Assembly (NCBI GenBank): GCA_001600455.1
Contig: BCKC01000011.1
Span: 272,773-336,772, forward strand
DNA: 64,000 bases
Direction of reading: 5' to 3'
From: Endocalyx cinctus
Taxonomy: Eukaryota; Ascomycota; Sordariomycetes; Amphisphaeriales; Apiosporaceae
In this document: in pieces, positions 1-12,629 of the stretch
Layout of the letters: the number at the start of each line of letters is the position of its first letter
Numbering within the stretch: position 1 is the stretch's first letter
Translations under genes and position numbers: made by a program
Notes under the pieces: model-generated
The model's database searches: none
What the model was told of the DNA's origin: nothing
Seen by the model: the letters and a program-made list of their open reading frames with translations, nothing else

Positions 1-116
1 GTCATCTTTACTCCCGCGAAGGGTCGGATCTTTCCTGTTCGCAAACTTAGTAATCTGTCCGGAGGGGGGATCGGCGCGGGGTCGATATCTGACCCGAAGG
101 AGGCGATGGAGCCCAT
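1..116 (-). pseudogene. 5' start of a Gypsy-type gag reading frame, cut by window edge
   Basis: On the minus strand an ATG at 114-116 opens a frame that runs off the window edge, beginning MGSIASFGSDIDPAP and continuing with a proline-rich stretch. An LTR-like sequence (479-890) lies upstream in the same orientation, so the order LTR, leader, gag fits the 5' end of a Ty3/Gypsy retroelement. Only about 38 codons are visible. The gag call rests on position and on the general character of fungal gag N-termini, not on a recognised domain. Confidence 0.4.
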
Positions 117-478
117 TGTTCAAACAATTGGGCAAGTTGCCTTTGGATAAATCCAGTTCAATTAATGAGATTGTAAGGGTTACAAGCAATATATGGTTTT
201 AGAGAGAGATAAGTGCTGAATGTAACCGATTAGTGACGAGTGAATTCTGAATGATCGAGATAAGGTTGGGTGGAGTTTTTAAGGTTACAGTCACTTAAAA
301 ACGAAGTGCCCTAATCTCCACTTCTTTTGGAACACACAAAGTGCGGGGTAATGCATTCTGATATACTTGTCACGGCGGGGCTAGCTATCCTACCACTAGA
401 CCGGTCAAAATCTCAAAGGTATCCACCTTTGAGATAATAGGATATATATACTGCATGTCAGACCTTATCGGCCCTGAC

Positions 479-890
479 TGTCACGACCTAAACTAGCCTA
501 TGGGTAAGGTGGGTTTAGACCTATAAGGGTTTGTGTTTGTAGGGTAAATAAGTGAAAGGTGTAAGTGAATAAGTAACAGACGAGGGTGGTTGCTATAGGG
601 GTCGAGTGAGATTTGCGTACTCAATAAGGCTTCGATGTAACTGAAGGCTTATACTTAGATTGATAACTGTAGAAGTAATGACTGACTATTTACATAGGAA
701 ATGTCCTTCCTTATATATCCATCCATCCCTTCTACCAACTTGCTGGAACGTTGGTTCGCGCCGTGATCCCACGATCCTTATCACGTGACCTTCGGTCCGT
801 GGTTCTTCCGTTTGTTCCGCTTATTTGGGCTTATTCCCTTGTCCTTTCTTTGGGCCCATTTTCTGGCCTTATGTTTGTTGGTTTGTAACA
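479..890 (-). mobile_element. Probable LTR of a Gypsy-family element
   Basis: Read on the minus strand the segment starts TGTTACAAACC and ends GGTCGTGACA, giving the TG...CA ends and short terminal inverted repeat (TGT...ACA) of an LTR. A diverged relative is at about 10040-10195: both share a block with TCACGTG and TTCGGTCCGTG. No matching target-site duplication is visible next to the ends, so boundaries are approximate. Confidence 0.5.
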
Positions 891-1517
891 ATAAAGAATT
901 TACCTAGAGCTGGGGAGGTGACGATATTACTATAGTATTTCTTAATTATTTCGTTTAAATATATAGTTAAATTTCCTTGGTATATATATAAACTACAAAG
1001 ACAAACTCTACTATTCAAAAAACTCTATAAGCGACAAACCTGCGATATTTTTAAACACCTTAATAAATCATTTGGTAGATCGTGCTAAATAAGGGATTAT
1101 CTTTACCGACCAGGATTGGGCCCGTTTACGTAGAAATTTAAACGGGTAATAAGGAGGCCCCGAATGAGTGAAGAAATAATTCGAGCTTTTGCTTCCGGCG
1201 TATAAGAATAACTCTTGGGATGATAGGAATCAGCCAACTCATATAATTGATTATGTGAAATTTTGTGTAGGAAAATCCACAGAACCGTGATGGGCAACAG
1301 ACAAGGTATAAGGATGTCGACCCTAAACGGCAGGTAACGGCATCAGATGCATCAGAGGTAAGTTATATCGATATGACTGCTCCGGAAATAGGTGCTGGCA
1401 ACCTTTCGGGTAACGTAAGGCCACCAGGAGCCGATGATAGCAGTCTTGTATGCTATTTCGTCCCGCATCAACGCCTGAATCTAGGCCCTAGTCAGTTAGG
1501 CAATGTATGCCCTGTGC
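891..1517. other. AT-rich gene-free stretch
   Basis: No supportable gene. The first 200 bases are AT-rich; a short minus-strand open frame at 1103-1297 has no recognisable motif and no gene-like context. Confidence 0.5.
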
Positions 1518-2143
1518 TCAGGCCGTCTCCTTCGCTTTACCGCGCTTCGTAAGATATTTCTGGCGACCACCGANACTCTCCCAATATTCGTTTAGTATCT
1601 GCGGCGCGATATTCTTGAGCTTCGCCTCCTTNTCCATCGTCATCTCGCCGGGTATGGCGGCGTGGCCGACCCACTGCACCTCAAAGTGAAAAAAGCCTCG
1701 CGACATCTTTTTATGGCTGAGAATCTTGTAAACACGGTAGTTCTCGAGCGGCGCGTTCTTGGGCTTGACGAACAGCGCGTTNACTCGACNACCCTGCGCT
1801 CTCCAATACGCATATAACATCTCTTCCGCACCTTGCTGGATTTCCTCTTCGGCTTCCCATGTCGCATCTTCTACTTTCTCGCCAGCCCAGTGCACCAACA
1901 ATTCCACGGCGCCATTCTCGCCTGCTACGATTCGATGTTTAATGAGAGATTTGATCTCGCGTACTTCGCGCTCGTCTTCCTGTTTGTTGCCATCTTGATT
2001 TGTTTCTGTGGCAAAGTCTTTTTCTATATCCTTGGCTTCTAGACTTTTTCTCGTTTTAGACTTAGGCTTTAGTTTCGGTTCAGATTCGGGCCCGGGTTCA
2101 GGTTTGGATGCGACAGCGGTCGAGTTATTACTGAGATCTTTGT
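1518..2143 (-). pseudogene. Tandem chromodomain reading frame (5' end unresolved)
   Basis: One minus-strand frame stays open from about 2143 to a stop at 1518, without a convincing ATG at its 5' end. After a charged, lysine/proline-rich leader it contains two chromodomain-like units. The first runs EIKSLIKHRIV, then LLVHWAG, TWEAEEEI and EMLYAYWRAQGG. The second runs YRVYKILSHKK, then FEVQWVGH and ILNEYWES. Each has the aromatic and WEP-like positions followed by the helix of the fold. Chromodomains read histone-tail methyl marks; in fungi they occur in heterochromatin proteins and at the C-terminus of chromoviral integrases. No integrase catalytic core is visible. Four ambiguous bases (1574, 1632, 1782, 1790) fall inside. 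It may be the 3' exon of a gene or an element-derived remnant. Confidence 0.55.
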
Positions 2144-3724
2144 GGAATTAAATAGTGATTAGTATAACTATAAAGTGGCACGTAGACGATGAGAGATGAT
2201 ACCTAATCAACCCATATTAGCGACCGGAACCTTCGAGGTACTGGAGCTCGGCTCGTCTAAGTCTGATGGTAAACCCGCAGTATCCGGAGCTTGCGCGCGT
2301 TCTAGGTTGACAGAAACATTTATATGATCTTCATAAGCTATACTTTAATTTAGAGTATAAGCGGTAGATGTCGTGGAAGATATAGATGGTCGACCGTGCC
2401 GAGCTATTCGCATGCAGGTCAGCTAAGAATTTAGAAGGCGCATATCATTATCATACGTATTCTACCTATAGAAAGGCGACCTCGGCTATTTCGGTTTGAT
2501 GTACTACGCAAGAAGCTGTGACTGTTATGCGATTCATCTGCGACGACGCGAATCGTTAGTGTATTAGTATCAGTTGAAGTCGGGATGAACAATAATCACC
2601 TTTATCCATTGCTTTTGCCTTTCTCTTTATTCCTCTTGAACTTAGAGTCGGGCTGGAATTTGGTTGATGTTGTATATAGATCTCTCATAATATCAAGTCG
2701 AAGTAGGAAATGTTTTAGTATTTATTGATTAGATTGGATTAGTTGTATAAAAAGAAGGGGGCAGTTACGTAAACATAGGCCCCACTTAATATTATATATG
2801 TACATCTCGATCGCAAAACTGAGTTATTTACGACGTATCCTCGCTGGAGTCCTTATATGCCCCTCAGACCACAATATCCCGCTATAGGTTTAGCTGATAC
2901 AGTAATCTGTCGCAGGTAGTTATATCCCATACTCTTGTACGTAGTCACTTTTGGACAGCGGACGTAACTGTGGACAGCTAGTCATTTTTAGGAACATAAC
3001 AAAGTGGGATGATATGGGCAGAAGTAAAGTCCAAATTCTGTGTGTCCAAAGTATCATGCACCTTCGTCCAGAAGTCGAGCTTCCAGAGTTGGTTTCGCCT
3101 TTTTTGAAGCTCGCCCAGGGTCGACGCTGTCAGAAATGGAACGGGTGGGGCTACTATCTATTACGAAAACAGAAGTTGGGCCATTCAACAGGCCAGGGAC
3201 TTGGCATGATTAGTCAGAAAAGGTGCCCCACATAGAAAATGAGTATTAGGTAAGCCACCCCCTTTTCTGGTCATGTAATTAATACTAGGAAGTGGCCCGG
3301 CCCCGTGTCCGGCTAAGACGTTGTGTATGTAGATAGCAAACAAAGACAATAGAGGAATCAGGATTAAATGAATGATGAAGAGAAATAATGCAGAGAGTAA
3401 ATGTTTCCCTGGCTCTTAAATGTGGCATCTTGTCTTAACGAGCTTCGTGAAGGCTGAAGATAAGGTCTAGGAAGAGGACACTACTCGAGAGGAAGGACAT
3501 GAGACAATTTCCACACTAATGTGTTTAAAGGTTTTGTCTGTAGTTCTAGGGCATGTGAGAATTTCTATCCTAGGACATGTAGCAATATAATTATATATGT
3601 CAATTCTAAAATACGCAAATAAACCTCCCTCTTTGAATGCAAATGTTGGGTACCTAGATACATATAGTAATGGTACCAACTTAGACGTGCGATATCATGT
3701 AATCCGCATAGTCCCCTATAAGAT
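2144..3724. other. Gene-free repeat-like stretch
   Basis: AT-rich DNA with no supportable gene. A 94-codon open frame at 2951-3235 shows no motif. The segment lies between two retroelement fragments and is probably degenerate element sequence. Confidence 0.45.
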
Positions 3725-4452
3725 GTGCAAGTCAAATATTTAGGCCTTATTGTAGGCACTAGCGGTATTAAGATGGATCCCGAAGAAGTCTCCGCCGTTA
3801 CTAACTGGCCGACCCCGAAGAACGTCAAAGACGTACAAAGTTTCTTAGGCTTCGCAAACTTTTACCGACGGTTTATTAAAAACTTTGCAAAACAAGCAGC
3901 ACCACTCACAAAGTTGACGAAGAAAGGTAACACGTTCATTTGGGATACCGATTGTAAACACGCGTTTAAGGAACTAAAAGAAGCATTCACGTCAGCACCT
4001 ATCTTACAGCATTTTGACCCCGACAAGCCGAGTACAATTGAATGTGACTCTTCGGACTATGTCAATGCGAGATGCTTGTCCCAACCCGACGAGAACGGTA
4101 GACTGCACCCGGTGGCCTTCTTTTCGAAACGATTAACGCCTACCGAATGTAACTACGACATTTACGACAAGGAACTTATGGCGAATGGCGCGCCGAACTA
4201 GAAGGCAGTGGGGTACCGGTACAAGTGCTCAGCGACCACAAGAACCTCCAATACTTTATGACGACCAAACGCCTCAGCCGTCGCCAGGCCAGATGGAGCG
4301 AGTTCTTGTCGAGGTTCAATTTCATCTTGACTTATCGACCCGGTGCACAAGGAGGCAAGCCTGACGCATTAACACGACGATCTTCTGATGCCCCACAGAA
4401 CGATGAAGACGAGAGCTTGTATTATTGGAATATTTGTAAGATTAAAACGTAA
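3725..4452 (+). pseudogene. Ty3/Gypsy pol fragment: end of reverse transcriptase plus RNase H
   Basis: The frame at 3725-4201 encodes the connection between RT thumb and RNase H of a Gypsy polyprotein: KYLGLIVG, then [21 protein letters not shown] and the RNase H start (TIECDSSDY). A frameshift near 4200 moves the sequence to a second frame (4225-4452), which continues with [10 protein letters not shown] and [14 protein letters not shown], the conserved end of the RNase H region. The protease and catalytic RT palm upstream and the integrase downstream are missing. It is therefore a truncated, frameshifted relic. Confidence 0.9.
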
Positions 4453-5987
4453 AGCATCATCGATAAATTTTGATAGTTGACGGCAGGCTTGAGCTACTGC
4501 ACATAATGATCGTGATATTCAAATACTTTGAAGACTTTCTGAAGCCCTCCCTATAAGGCTCAACGCTTCCAACCAGTGGAGGAAATGTCGTTGGAGAAAG
4601 CAATGTACTTGGTCATCATCGCGAATACTATCTCCTCCTTGGTGTATATGATAAATCCAATATTGACACGCGTACCGGACTTCCGGTCGTAAGTTGTTGT
4701 TTATTAGTTGAGGATTAATGGACGAGTAGCGAGACCCGGGCCATTGTACTCCGCAGATATCGCTTCGAAGGTTATCGTTTATAACGCGTAGACAATTTAT
4801 AGCTATCTATTTATGGGTTTCTCTCTCATTTACCTAAAATGGGTTCTTACTACATTTTGATGGATCAATGAGAAAGCCACGGAACGATAGGTGTAAGAGC
4901 CACACAGCTAAATTAGGTGACGAGAGAATGCTTAGAACCGAATGTGGGAAGTCGAGTTGGCTGTCAATTTCGTCTTGGGGTATATTGAGTAAATGCGCCA
5001 AAGCCGAAAAGGGGAGGGGATTAACGAGAATGACGATTGTGCCGATGATCATATTTTTATTAAATATTTAGGGCCATAAAATATTTAATGATAGATACAT
5101 AAACAGCTAAGAACCTAGTCTGGAAACTACTATATCGTTAGGTGATTACTTGAGCAATAACACGGGATACGATTTTGTAGATCCGGATTCGTATGGGAAG
5201 CTGAATATACCGAAAGGTCTGTAATTGTCGGTTTGATAGCTCTTAGGACATGATGAGACTGAAATATTATATCATAATTGCCTGATTTAAGATCCAGCTT
5301 TGACATTCATTAACTAATCTCGTTAGAGGTATGCGAATGCGTATGGTGCTGACTCGCGTCTTGCTTAACTAGTTAAATGATTTTCTCTGCCATATTTCTG
5401 CTAATACTCTCGGCGAACCCTTAGTGCATAGTGTTGGGTTCGAATTTCTATCAGGAAGCATACCCCAGAATTACCCAACCCACGTATCCCCTATGTATAT
5501 ACTGTACAGTAGAAGGAGAATTCCCATCAATCCCATAAAACAAACCGGCGTATTTTTTTGATATCGGCCCAGGCGAAATTCAATAAACCATCATTTTCAT
5601 GCTCTTCTACTCTTTGAGGCTGCAGATCTTTAGTTAGTTGTTTTAGTTAGCGGTTTTAATTAGTAACGATAAACTTCTTTCAAAGCCTATCAAATATTGA
5701 TATCTTAAGATATATCAGACTCATGGTAACCCTAACCGATAATACTGAGTCATTCGACTAATATATGATTATTTATATATTCGCAGCTCATCCATCATCG
5801 AATTCATATCTTAGTGCTTTCGGAAATACATAGTGATGTTATGTTAATATCGCTGAATAAAGCATATCAACTCTCTTTTTATTCCTATTAGGGTCACTTC
5901 TCTGATTAATTTTTTTTCGATATTCCATGTTGGATATACTCTATTAAACTATCTCTTTATTGTGTGACTACAGAATCATCCGCAAAG
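4453..5987. other. AT-rich gene-free stretch
   Basis: No coding signal. AT-rich with short TA runs, typical of old transposon remains in a fungus with RIP. The last 200 bases before 5988 should hold the promoter of the membrane-protein gene, but no specific site is recognisable. Confidence 0.5.
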
Positions 5988-7046
5988 ATGCCAGGTCTTC
6001 TCGTTCCCGCGCATTTTAAGAAGGAGCCCTTGGAAGAGGTCGAGGTCATGGTTGCTAGCATATTTCTTGGCATTACCATCACTCTCGCCATATTTTCCGC
6101 TTCCACGGCGGCGAAGCAGTCTCAGCAAAGCATCAGCAAGTCACGTCACGTGAACGCTTATTTCTGGATGATCTGGGGGCACTGGTTGGCAAACAACGCC
6201 TTTGCCATTGTGAGCTTTCTTTATCTCCGTGATGTCATTGAAGCAAGGTATGAAACAACAGTTAATGTGGCACGGCACCAGGGAGTAATAATCTAATGTC
6301 ATTATAATTTTGTAGCTTCTGGTTATGGTTCCTTATTTGTAAGAGAGAATATCACGATGCCCGCCCCACTACACCACCACGGCCCCCATCGAAGCTTGTC
6401 TCCGCCATCTCCCAGCTGTTGAATCGTACTATAGATTTACCTTTCTACGGAATGCCGCGCCTCTTCTCTTTCTTGTCTATCTTCACATTACGGCCAAACT
6501 GACTCTTGTCGAACTTAGTAACGCTTTGGGTTTTCCAGTCTCAGCTCATCGTGCAAATTATCGTCAATCGACTTTCTCTCTTGATTATGGTAGCGCAGTA
6601 TTCTCGACAACTCAAGTTTATAATTTTCCTCATTATGACCGTAATCAATGTGAGCGTCTATATTATATGGATTCCAGCCCGGTTAGAAATAAGCCCAACG
6701 TGGATGAGGATAAACGCCGTATGGGACCGTATCGAAAAGGCCATCTTCTTACTGGTTGATCTTGGTTTAAACGTATATTTTATCTACCTCGTACGCGATC
6801 GGTTAATTACTGCTGGGCTCACAAAATATATCCCTTTGTTCCGGTTTAATATTATTATGGTTGTGGTGTCTATTTCCACTGATGTAAGTCTTAATGGAAC
6901 GGTTATCAGTTTTGACAAGCCATAATAACTAATCATTTGTTCCCAGGTTATGTTAATTGGGCTAATGTCACTCCCAAATGATTTGCTGTAAGTTCAATCT
7001 TTAACGTAACATAATTTCTAAATAATTGGTAGCTGACATTTCTTTC

Positions 7047-7077
<31 letters not shown>

Positions 7078-7544
7078 GTTATCTTCCATTCCAATCGGTG
7101 GCCTACGCTGTCAAATTACATATCGAAATGAATATGGCATACTTAATTACTAAGGTTGTTCGAGCCTCCAACATATCTGATTACAATCTATCTTCTAGTA
7201 CCGGACGAAAGCCAACTCAGCCTAAATCTAAGGAGAACGGCAACAATTCGAATCAGAAAAAAGGGACTCAAGTTATCGATACCATTACTCGCGGGGCAAA
7301 CGATCCATATAAATTTATGCACAACACGCATGTGGAGTTAGGGAGTGATGATGATGATGCCATCGAGCTGTCTGATCGACCAGAACGACAGCGTGGTATC
7401 CAGAAGACAACTGTTATTACACAAATCGTGGATGGGCCTGATAATATTACCATGGATGAGAATAGTATGAACACTGAGACCTGTGATAGATTGAGTATGT
7501 CAAGTTCTGTGAAGGAACTGAAGAAACATACGGGGTTTGCTTAA
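5988..7544 (+). CDS. Multi-pass membrane protein, copy A (five exons, 384 aa)
   Basis: Hand-built exons 5988-6247, 6316-6338, 6519-6883, 6947-6987 and 7079-7544 join in frame to 384 codons. Introns start GTATGA or GTAAG; the 23-bp second exon is supported by the paralogue at 19377-20806, which has first four exons of exactly the same lengths. The start ATG 5988 (MPGLLVPAHFKKEP) matches the paralogue start. The protein has hydrophobic helices such as VASIFLGITITLAIF, WGHWLANNAFAIVSFLYL and AIFLLVDLGLNVYFIYLV, about seven in all, then an acidic hydrophilic tail of about 120 residues. The topology recalls a seven-helix receptor-like protein, but no named family is recognised. Intron 4 ends in a homopolymer block (14 T, 17 A) that supplies the acceptor AG, which could be an assembly flaw. 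Confidence 0.8.
7047..7077. repeat. T14-A17 homopolymer palindrome
   Basis: An uninterrupted run of 14 T is followed directly by 17 A inside intron 4 of the membrane-protein gene. A longer block of the same design is at 60305-60352. It is self-complementary and may be real or an assembly artefact. Confidence 0.9.
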
Positions 7545-8196
7545 GTTGTTTGCTAGACTCACTGTATATCTAACCTTCATAATAGCTTACTCCGTTAAGG
7601 ACTTGGTTAGAAAACAAATATTTACAAAGAGATATATGTCTGATAATACGCTATATCTTATTATAGATGGACTGGTGGTAAAATGAACTCATTCCCTTTT
7701 CCATAATTTTAAGGAAGTAGTTATATTAGCGTTAGACATCTCTATACTAAGCATACACTCCATCAAGGTAACCTTCTAAAATGTCACTAAAAACTTAAAA
7801 AATATTAGATATGGGGCATTTAAGACTGCTAAGCAGCTGAGTATTTGCTACATAGCTATTCAAATCATCATGTTGGTTTTTCATTCGCCTTTTCGTTATA
7901 TTCACGTCAATGTGGACGCATTTTGCAGCATCCTGCATAAATATATATATACGTTATTGATGATCCCAGAAATAATATATGCAAGGACGAGCTACCAGAG
8001 GTTAATGACCAAATTTGTACGCATTTATAATCTAAGGATGAGAATCTGATACTGGGCAAAAAAATCATCGATATTATGCCATAGTTTAGGCACAAAAAAA
8101 AAAAAAAAGGTAAGCTTTTAATTTATACAGCTCATAGGTATGCACACTCTGCTCCTCCTTAGCTCGAAATACATAATATATACCTAGTAACTTCCT
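7545..8196. other. Intergenic region between convergent genes
   Basis: AT-rich and without a supportable gene. It separates the 3' ends of membrane-protein copy A (plus strand) and the xylanase (minus strand), so it should hold both transcript ends. A run of about 14 A is present near 8094-8108. Confidence 0.5.
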
Positions 8197-9083
8197 TTAG
8201 TAACTAACCGTAAAGTCAAGGTATCCCGTACCGGAGAAACCTTCGGCGGTGACCATCTGAAACACGGTGTAGCCCGGGGAGAGCCCTAGGTTCTTCCAGC
8301 CCTGGAAGTGGTTCCCCGTCGTGATGCTGCCGGTGGTGCGGGAGGATCGTCGGACGGACCAGTACTGGTGGAAACTGGTGGCGCCGTAGATCTCGGGCAC
8401 GTTCTCGTAGTAGAGGTCGTAGACGTCGTAAGTGCCGCCGTCCGTAGTCACCTGCCCGAGGATATTGCCGTTGCCCGGCGTGCCCGTGCCATGCTGCTCT
8501 ACCACGTACCACTCCGTCACAGGGTCAGTCGTCCACCCATACGCGGCCAGCGTGTAGTCGCCTGTAGCGCTGAAATAGCCGCTCCAAGTGAGAGTTCTGC
8601 ATGGTGGGTTAGCAGTTCTATCTTAATTGCTTACGACGCCGTATATCTCGGGCGTAAGGTAAAGTGTAAAGGGGGGAATAACGAAAGGAGCTAAAAAAAA
8701 AAAAGGATGGTTGCCTACTTGGGAGTAGTTCCCCTGTAACCCTTCCCACCCAGGAACTCAACGCTAGTAGTCCAGCCAAGTTGGAATTGGCCAGTGGTGG
8801 GGTATTCGGTATACGTGGCGCCGGCACCGTTGGCGTTATAGAGGGAATAGTAGAAGCCGGCTGAGTTGATGCCGTCCTGGCTGCTGCTGAACGAAGTAGC
8901 GCGCTTCTGGAGCTCGGAGCCCTGATGCGTGGAGTTGGCTATAAGCGCGTTGATCTGCTCGTAGAATTCGGGTGAGCGCGGATGCACGCCCGGGACCCGG
9001 GGTTCTGGGTTGCTAGGGCTCGGTAGGGCCAGAACGCCTGCGAAAGGTAGGAGAAAAGAGAGAAGCTTGGCACGGGGTAGCAT
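8197..9083 (-). CDS. Secreted endo-1,4-beta-xylanase, glycoside hydrolase family 11 (254 aa)
   Basis: Two exons, 9083-8719 and 8596-8197, flank one intron (donor GTAGGC) and join in frame to 254 residues. A signal peptide (MLPRAKLLSFLLPFAGVLA) is followed by a propeptide ending in a Kex2-like KR before ATSFSSSQDG. The mature part is a single GH11 jelly-roll domain. The nucleophile is probably Glu150 in TEWYVVE and the acid/base Glu240 in TAEGFSGTGY; the 90-residue spacing is usual for the family. The strand motif QYWSVRRSSRTTGSITTGNH is characteristic. The enzyme would cut xylan in plant walls outside the cell. No carbohydrate-binding module follows. It lies between the two inverted membrane-protein copies and appears intact. 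Confidence 0.93.
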
Positions 9084-10850
9084 TTTGACAGTGTAGCGAT
9101 GATGATTTCAGATGGAGAAGCTAAGTACAACTCTATTAGGGTTATCTGCCGATCCAGATGCAGGACGATCTTGGTTCGATATTTATATTATCGAACCCTA
9201 AAGTCTTGCTCATGCTTATTACCTCTTCTGGTCACATATCTTCCTTCCGCTTATCCATATCTGGGTTCGGATAACGTGCTATAAAATCAAATATGATTAC
9301 TTCTTTTGGAGTAAGAAGTCCCCTAATTATATGCGATCCTATAATTTATGAGAAACCTGGAAAATTCAAGGGGTACATGGCGCCTTTGAGAAGCCTCCAA
9401 TCGTGATTGGGGGTAATTCATTACGCCGTATTGAAGGGGAGTCACATTAACGGTGCTGTCAACACGCGATAAGGTAAGGTGACAAGATAAATAACGAAAA
9501 GCACGCTAGTAGGGGTAGCGCGCTAATCAGGGGGCCCTATAGTTATAACCGACAATTTTTTTCTTTTTGCTTCTAACTTCCAACACCACACCACCTCACT
9601 AATCTGAGTTGAGATCCAAAATGCAGGAATATTGGTCTCGAACATATAGCAGCTTCTACGTAAAGAGACCCCACTATAAATTAGCTGATTCCTTCGATCC
9701 CTTTACATCCTCAGGTTAGGATCTACTATTGGGGCCATAATAAACCTAGAGGCCTCACGCCGATTGCCCCTAATAAAGACGCGCTTCCCTACGACGCACT
9801 GAGAGACTAAGATGTCCCATTCCAAAAGTAACTAGTGGCTTTACAATGTTACAATTAGCGATCAGCTCGTTATATAGGATCCAGTTGGTCGTCGAAATTT
9901 TCTGTATGGGCATTAGTTCTGTGAGTCACTTTAGTCGAGCGTGATTTGCGGACGAGCCAGTTTGACAGCAACCCCACCTAGTCTATTTCTGGCCGAACTC
10001 CAAAAAAGAACAAATTCAATCTTGAAAGCTTTGTTTCTGGGCAAGGGCCCACGATTGTGGCGCGGTTGGTGATTCTGGTCACGTGGTCTTCGGTCCGTGA
10101 TTATTTCGGTTTGCCCCACTGGTTAGGTTTCTTCTGTTCTGGGTCTGGCCTCTTTTGGTGGCCATCCCACTTGTTGGTGCGTAAATAAATCGGTAGTGAG
10201 CTGTTTTTAAGTAACTAGCGATTCATTTTCCACTACCGAAATGGGTTATCGACTAATTCGAAGCCTGTTATAAACGTAAATTTGGATATAAAATGACGTA
10301 AAGTAATACCACTACCAAGTCAGAATGCGAGTCACCGCCTGTACAAAATAGAGCAAGCTACTCCGTTGATACTATCGAATATTGGGTACATACCTATACG
10401 GTAAGTCGTATGTATGATGAACCGTTTGCGAATTTTCTCCGAGCCTTGGCCTGACTCGGTCTCACCTTATTTTTTATAAAATCGAAAGACCAAGCAACCT
10501 AGAAGAATCTTAGATTTAGACCTAATTTATTATCTACTTATATTATGAGTATTATTACCGATATATCTGCCGTGACGGCGAACGCCGCCATTATCAGGAT
10601 AAGCTTATGTAAGGGAAGATGCCCTATAGGGACATCTCTTTAATTGTATATTTGTAAATACGTTCCTCTCCTTTCTTCTTCAGCTTTAGTATTCTTTTGC
10701 CAACAGAGTATTAACTGCCGAGCATAACAATTTCACTTTCGACCTATTACTCTCTAAGCCCACTCACAGCATTGTTTGTTGAGCTCACGGCGTCAATTTT
10801 CTCCTTGACATCATATCCATGAATAAACGAGTAGCCCTACCGTTGCCAAC
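9084..10850. other. Gene-free region with LTR debris
   Basis: No supportable coding region. The first few hundred bases are the presumed xylanase promoter. The centre holds a degraded LTR relative (listed separately) and the right part is AT-rich leader of the rhodopsin-domain gene. Confidence 0.5.
10040..10195 (-). mobile_element. Degraded LTR fragment related to the LTR at 479-890
   Basis: Shares with 760-890 the ordered blocks TCACGTGG/TCACGTGA, CTTCGGTCCGTG, a TTCCG or TTTCGG stretch and TTGTTGGT followed by GTAA. Spacing is similar and identity moderate by eye. Ends are not defined. Confidence 0.5.
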
Positions 10851-12198
10851 ATGATTCTTGAGCCGTTCCTGCTTCTTGTATTAGGCTTAACTATAATCGC
10901 GATCCGGATATACGGGCGTACTAAGGCCGTTGGGGTATCCAACTATAAGGCGGATGATTATATTATGATTCTTATAATAGTAAGTTTACCCAGATATCAA
11001 ACCCGTAGTAACGAGTCACTCCTTACATATTGAGATACAGATTCCATATACAGCCGAATCCATCCTTATATACATGTTAGATACGACTTGGCATGGGCTT
11101 ACGAACAGTGGCCTTTCGCAGGAAGATCGCATAGATCTGAATCCTTATAGCGAGGAGTATAAGATTAGGTACGCAAGGTTTTAATTAAGTACACTCCGGA
11201 AAATGTGCTAATACATGGCAGAGTCACTGCGTCGAAATTTTCAGTCGTGCATTATATTCTGTACATTCTGATAATCTGGATGATGAAAGAGGCGATGCTA
11301 TTATTTGTCTTACGACTTACAGTAAGTAATTATAGTACGAAGCTTTCTCTCCCCATGCCCGCCCCCTACTCTTATATCTACAGATATATATTACTCCATT
11401 AAGTTAGGGTAATGCTGATAACAAGCAGGAAGGATCAGGAAAATATAGACGATGTATTTATTACGGGTTTTTTATTATCGGAATTACGTGGGTAATTGTC
11501 TTATGGTGTATTTTACTCGCCTGTCGGCCACTCAAGGGGTACTGGCAAATTTACCCCGATCCTGGAGGTAAATGTACCATGATTTTACACAATTATATTC
11601 AGTGTATATACTAATGCAACTTACAGCCCACTGCTATCCTTCTACCTCGCTTGTTAACCTTTTTGTGGCACTTAGCTTAAATTTATCTACTGATTTATAT
11701 AATTTCGGGATTCCGCTTTTATTCTTATATATGGCCGACGCTAAACTGTGGAAAAAGCTAGGATTCATCGTCCTGGTCTTAGGTAACCTCTTCGTTATAG
11801 GCGTAGGAGTTATTCGTTGTTACCTTATCTTTTCAAATAGTAGAACGGGCGCCCAAGAATCCGTAAAGTGGACGGCCCGAGTCTTATTCGTCTCAATTAC
11901 GTCGATAAACTTACCTCTTTTATTTCCAATTATACAGCGCCGGATAATAAAACCCCTTCAATCACTCATGTGCAGGCGAGGCGCTGACCAGAATATGCGA
12001 CAATTACGCAGAATATCAATGCTTAAAGAGAGCCAAGCCACCCGGTCCCACAAGAGAGAACTCGCAATTATTTTTCAGCCTATACAACACCCCTTAAACG
12101 GTAGCCTAATGCCTAGAGCAACACAGAACCCCGAGGATATTGAACTCCCCGAGCTGCAAACCGAAAATATCGATATAGCCGCGTCGAATAGTGGCTAA
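10851..12198 (+). CDS. Fungal rhodopsin-domain (PTH11-like) seven-helix membrane protein, 355 aa
   Basis: Five exons (10851-10979, 11041-11168, 11222-11321, 11429-11567, 11627-12198) join in frame to 355 codons. Introns carry GTAAGT or GTACGC donors and branch points such as CTGATAAC and CTAATGC. The family hallmark KADDYIM follows the first helix; later landmarks are the TASKF stretch before helix 3, ACRPLKGYW after helix 4 and STDLYNFGIPLL in helix 5. About seven helices are followed by a hydrophilic tail of about 100 residues. Members are integral plasma-membrane proteins; a few relate to PTH11, a surface-sensing receptor of plant pathogens, but most have no known ligand. No CFEM domain is present. 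The gene looks intact, although helix 1 starts almost at the N-terminus. Confidence 0.85.
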
Positions 12199-12629
12199 AA
12201 GATCGTGGATAGTTCGGTATACTTTATTAGTATTGCTATATCTAGTAGTTATTGTGGACAGATTTAGAAGTGGTGCTGGAGCTCTTATGGAAGGGGAAGG
12301 AGAAATCGGCAATACGATATTTTGATTTAAACCGACAGAAAATTCGCAAAATTTGGTTTAGATTTTAATAATCAAATCCACCAGGTAGCCGCGACGAATA
12401 ACTATTAAACATATATATGTGTGTTTGTATTAACGTATTTAAGGGGAGGATTTAAACCTCACTTTTAAATATATTCCACTGCAATTCGTAAGCAAGAGTA
12501 GCATCGAGAAGTGGTGGAATGAGTCACAGAACACAGAAACTGAAGATATTGAAGTGTTGCTACATATGTATACAGCGACCTGCTTTTTACGGGTATAATT
12601 TCAATCTCAGGTTTTGCTTCTACCTGGGG

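Noticed and set aside
372..405. tRNA-like sequence on the minus strand (GGTCTAGTGGTAGGATAGC, similar to a Glu-type A box)
   Set aside because: No matching T-arm (GGTTCGA) or acceptor pairing follows, so it is at most a tRNA-derived fragment near the LTR.
8216..8694. Long GC-rich frames overlapping the xylanase on both strands
   Set aside because: Shadows of the GC3-rich xylanase exon; catalytic motifs are only in the called frame.
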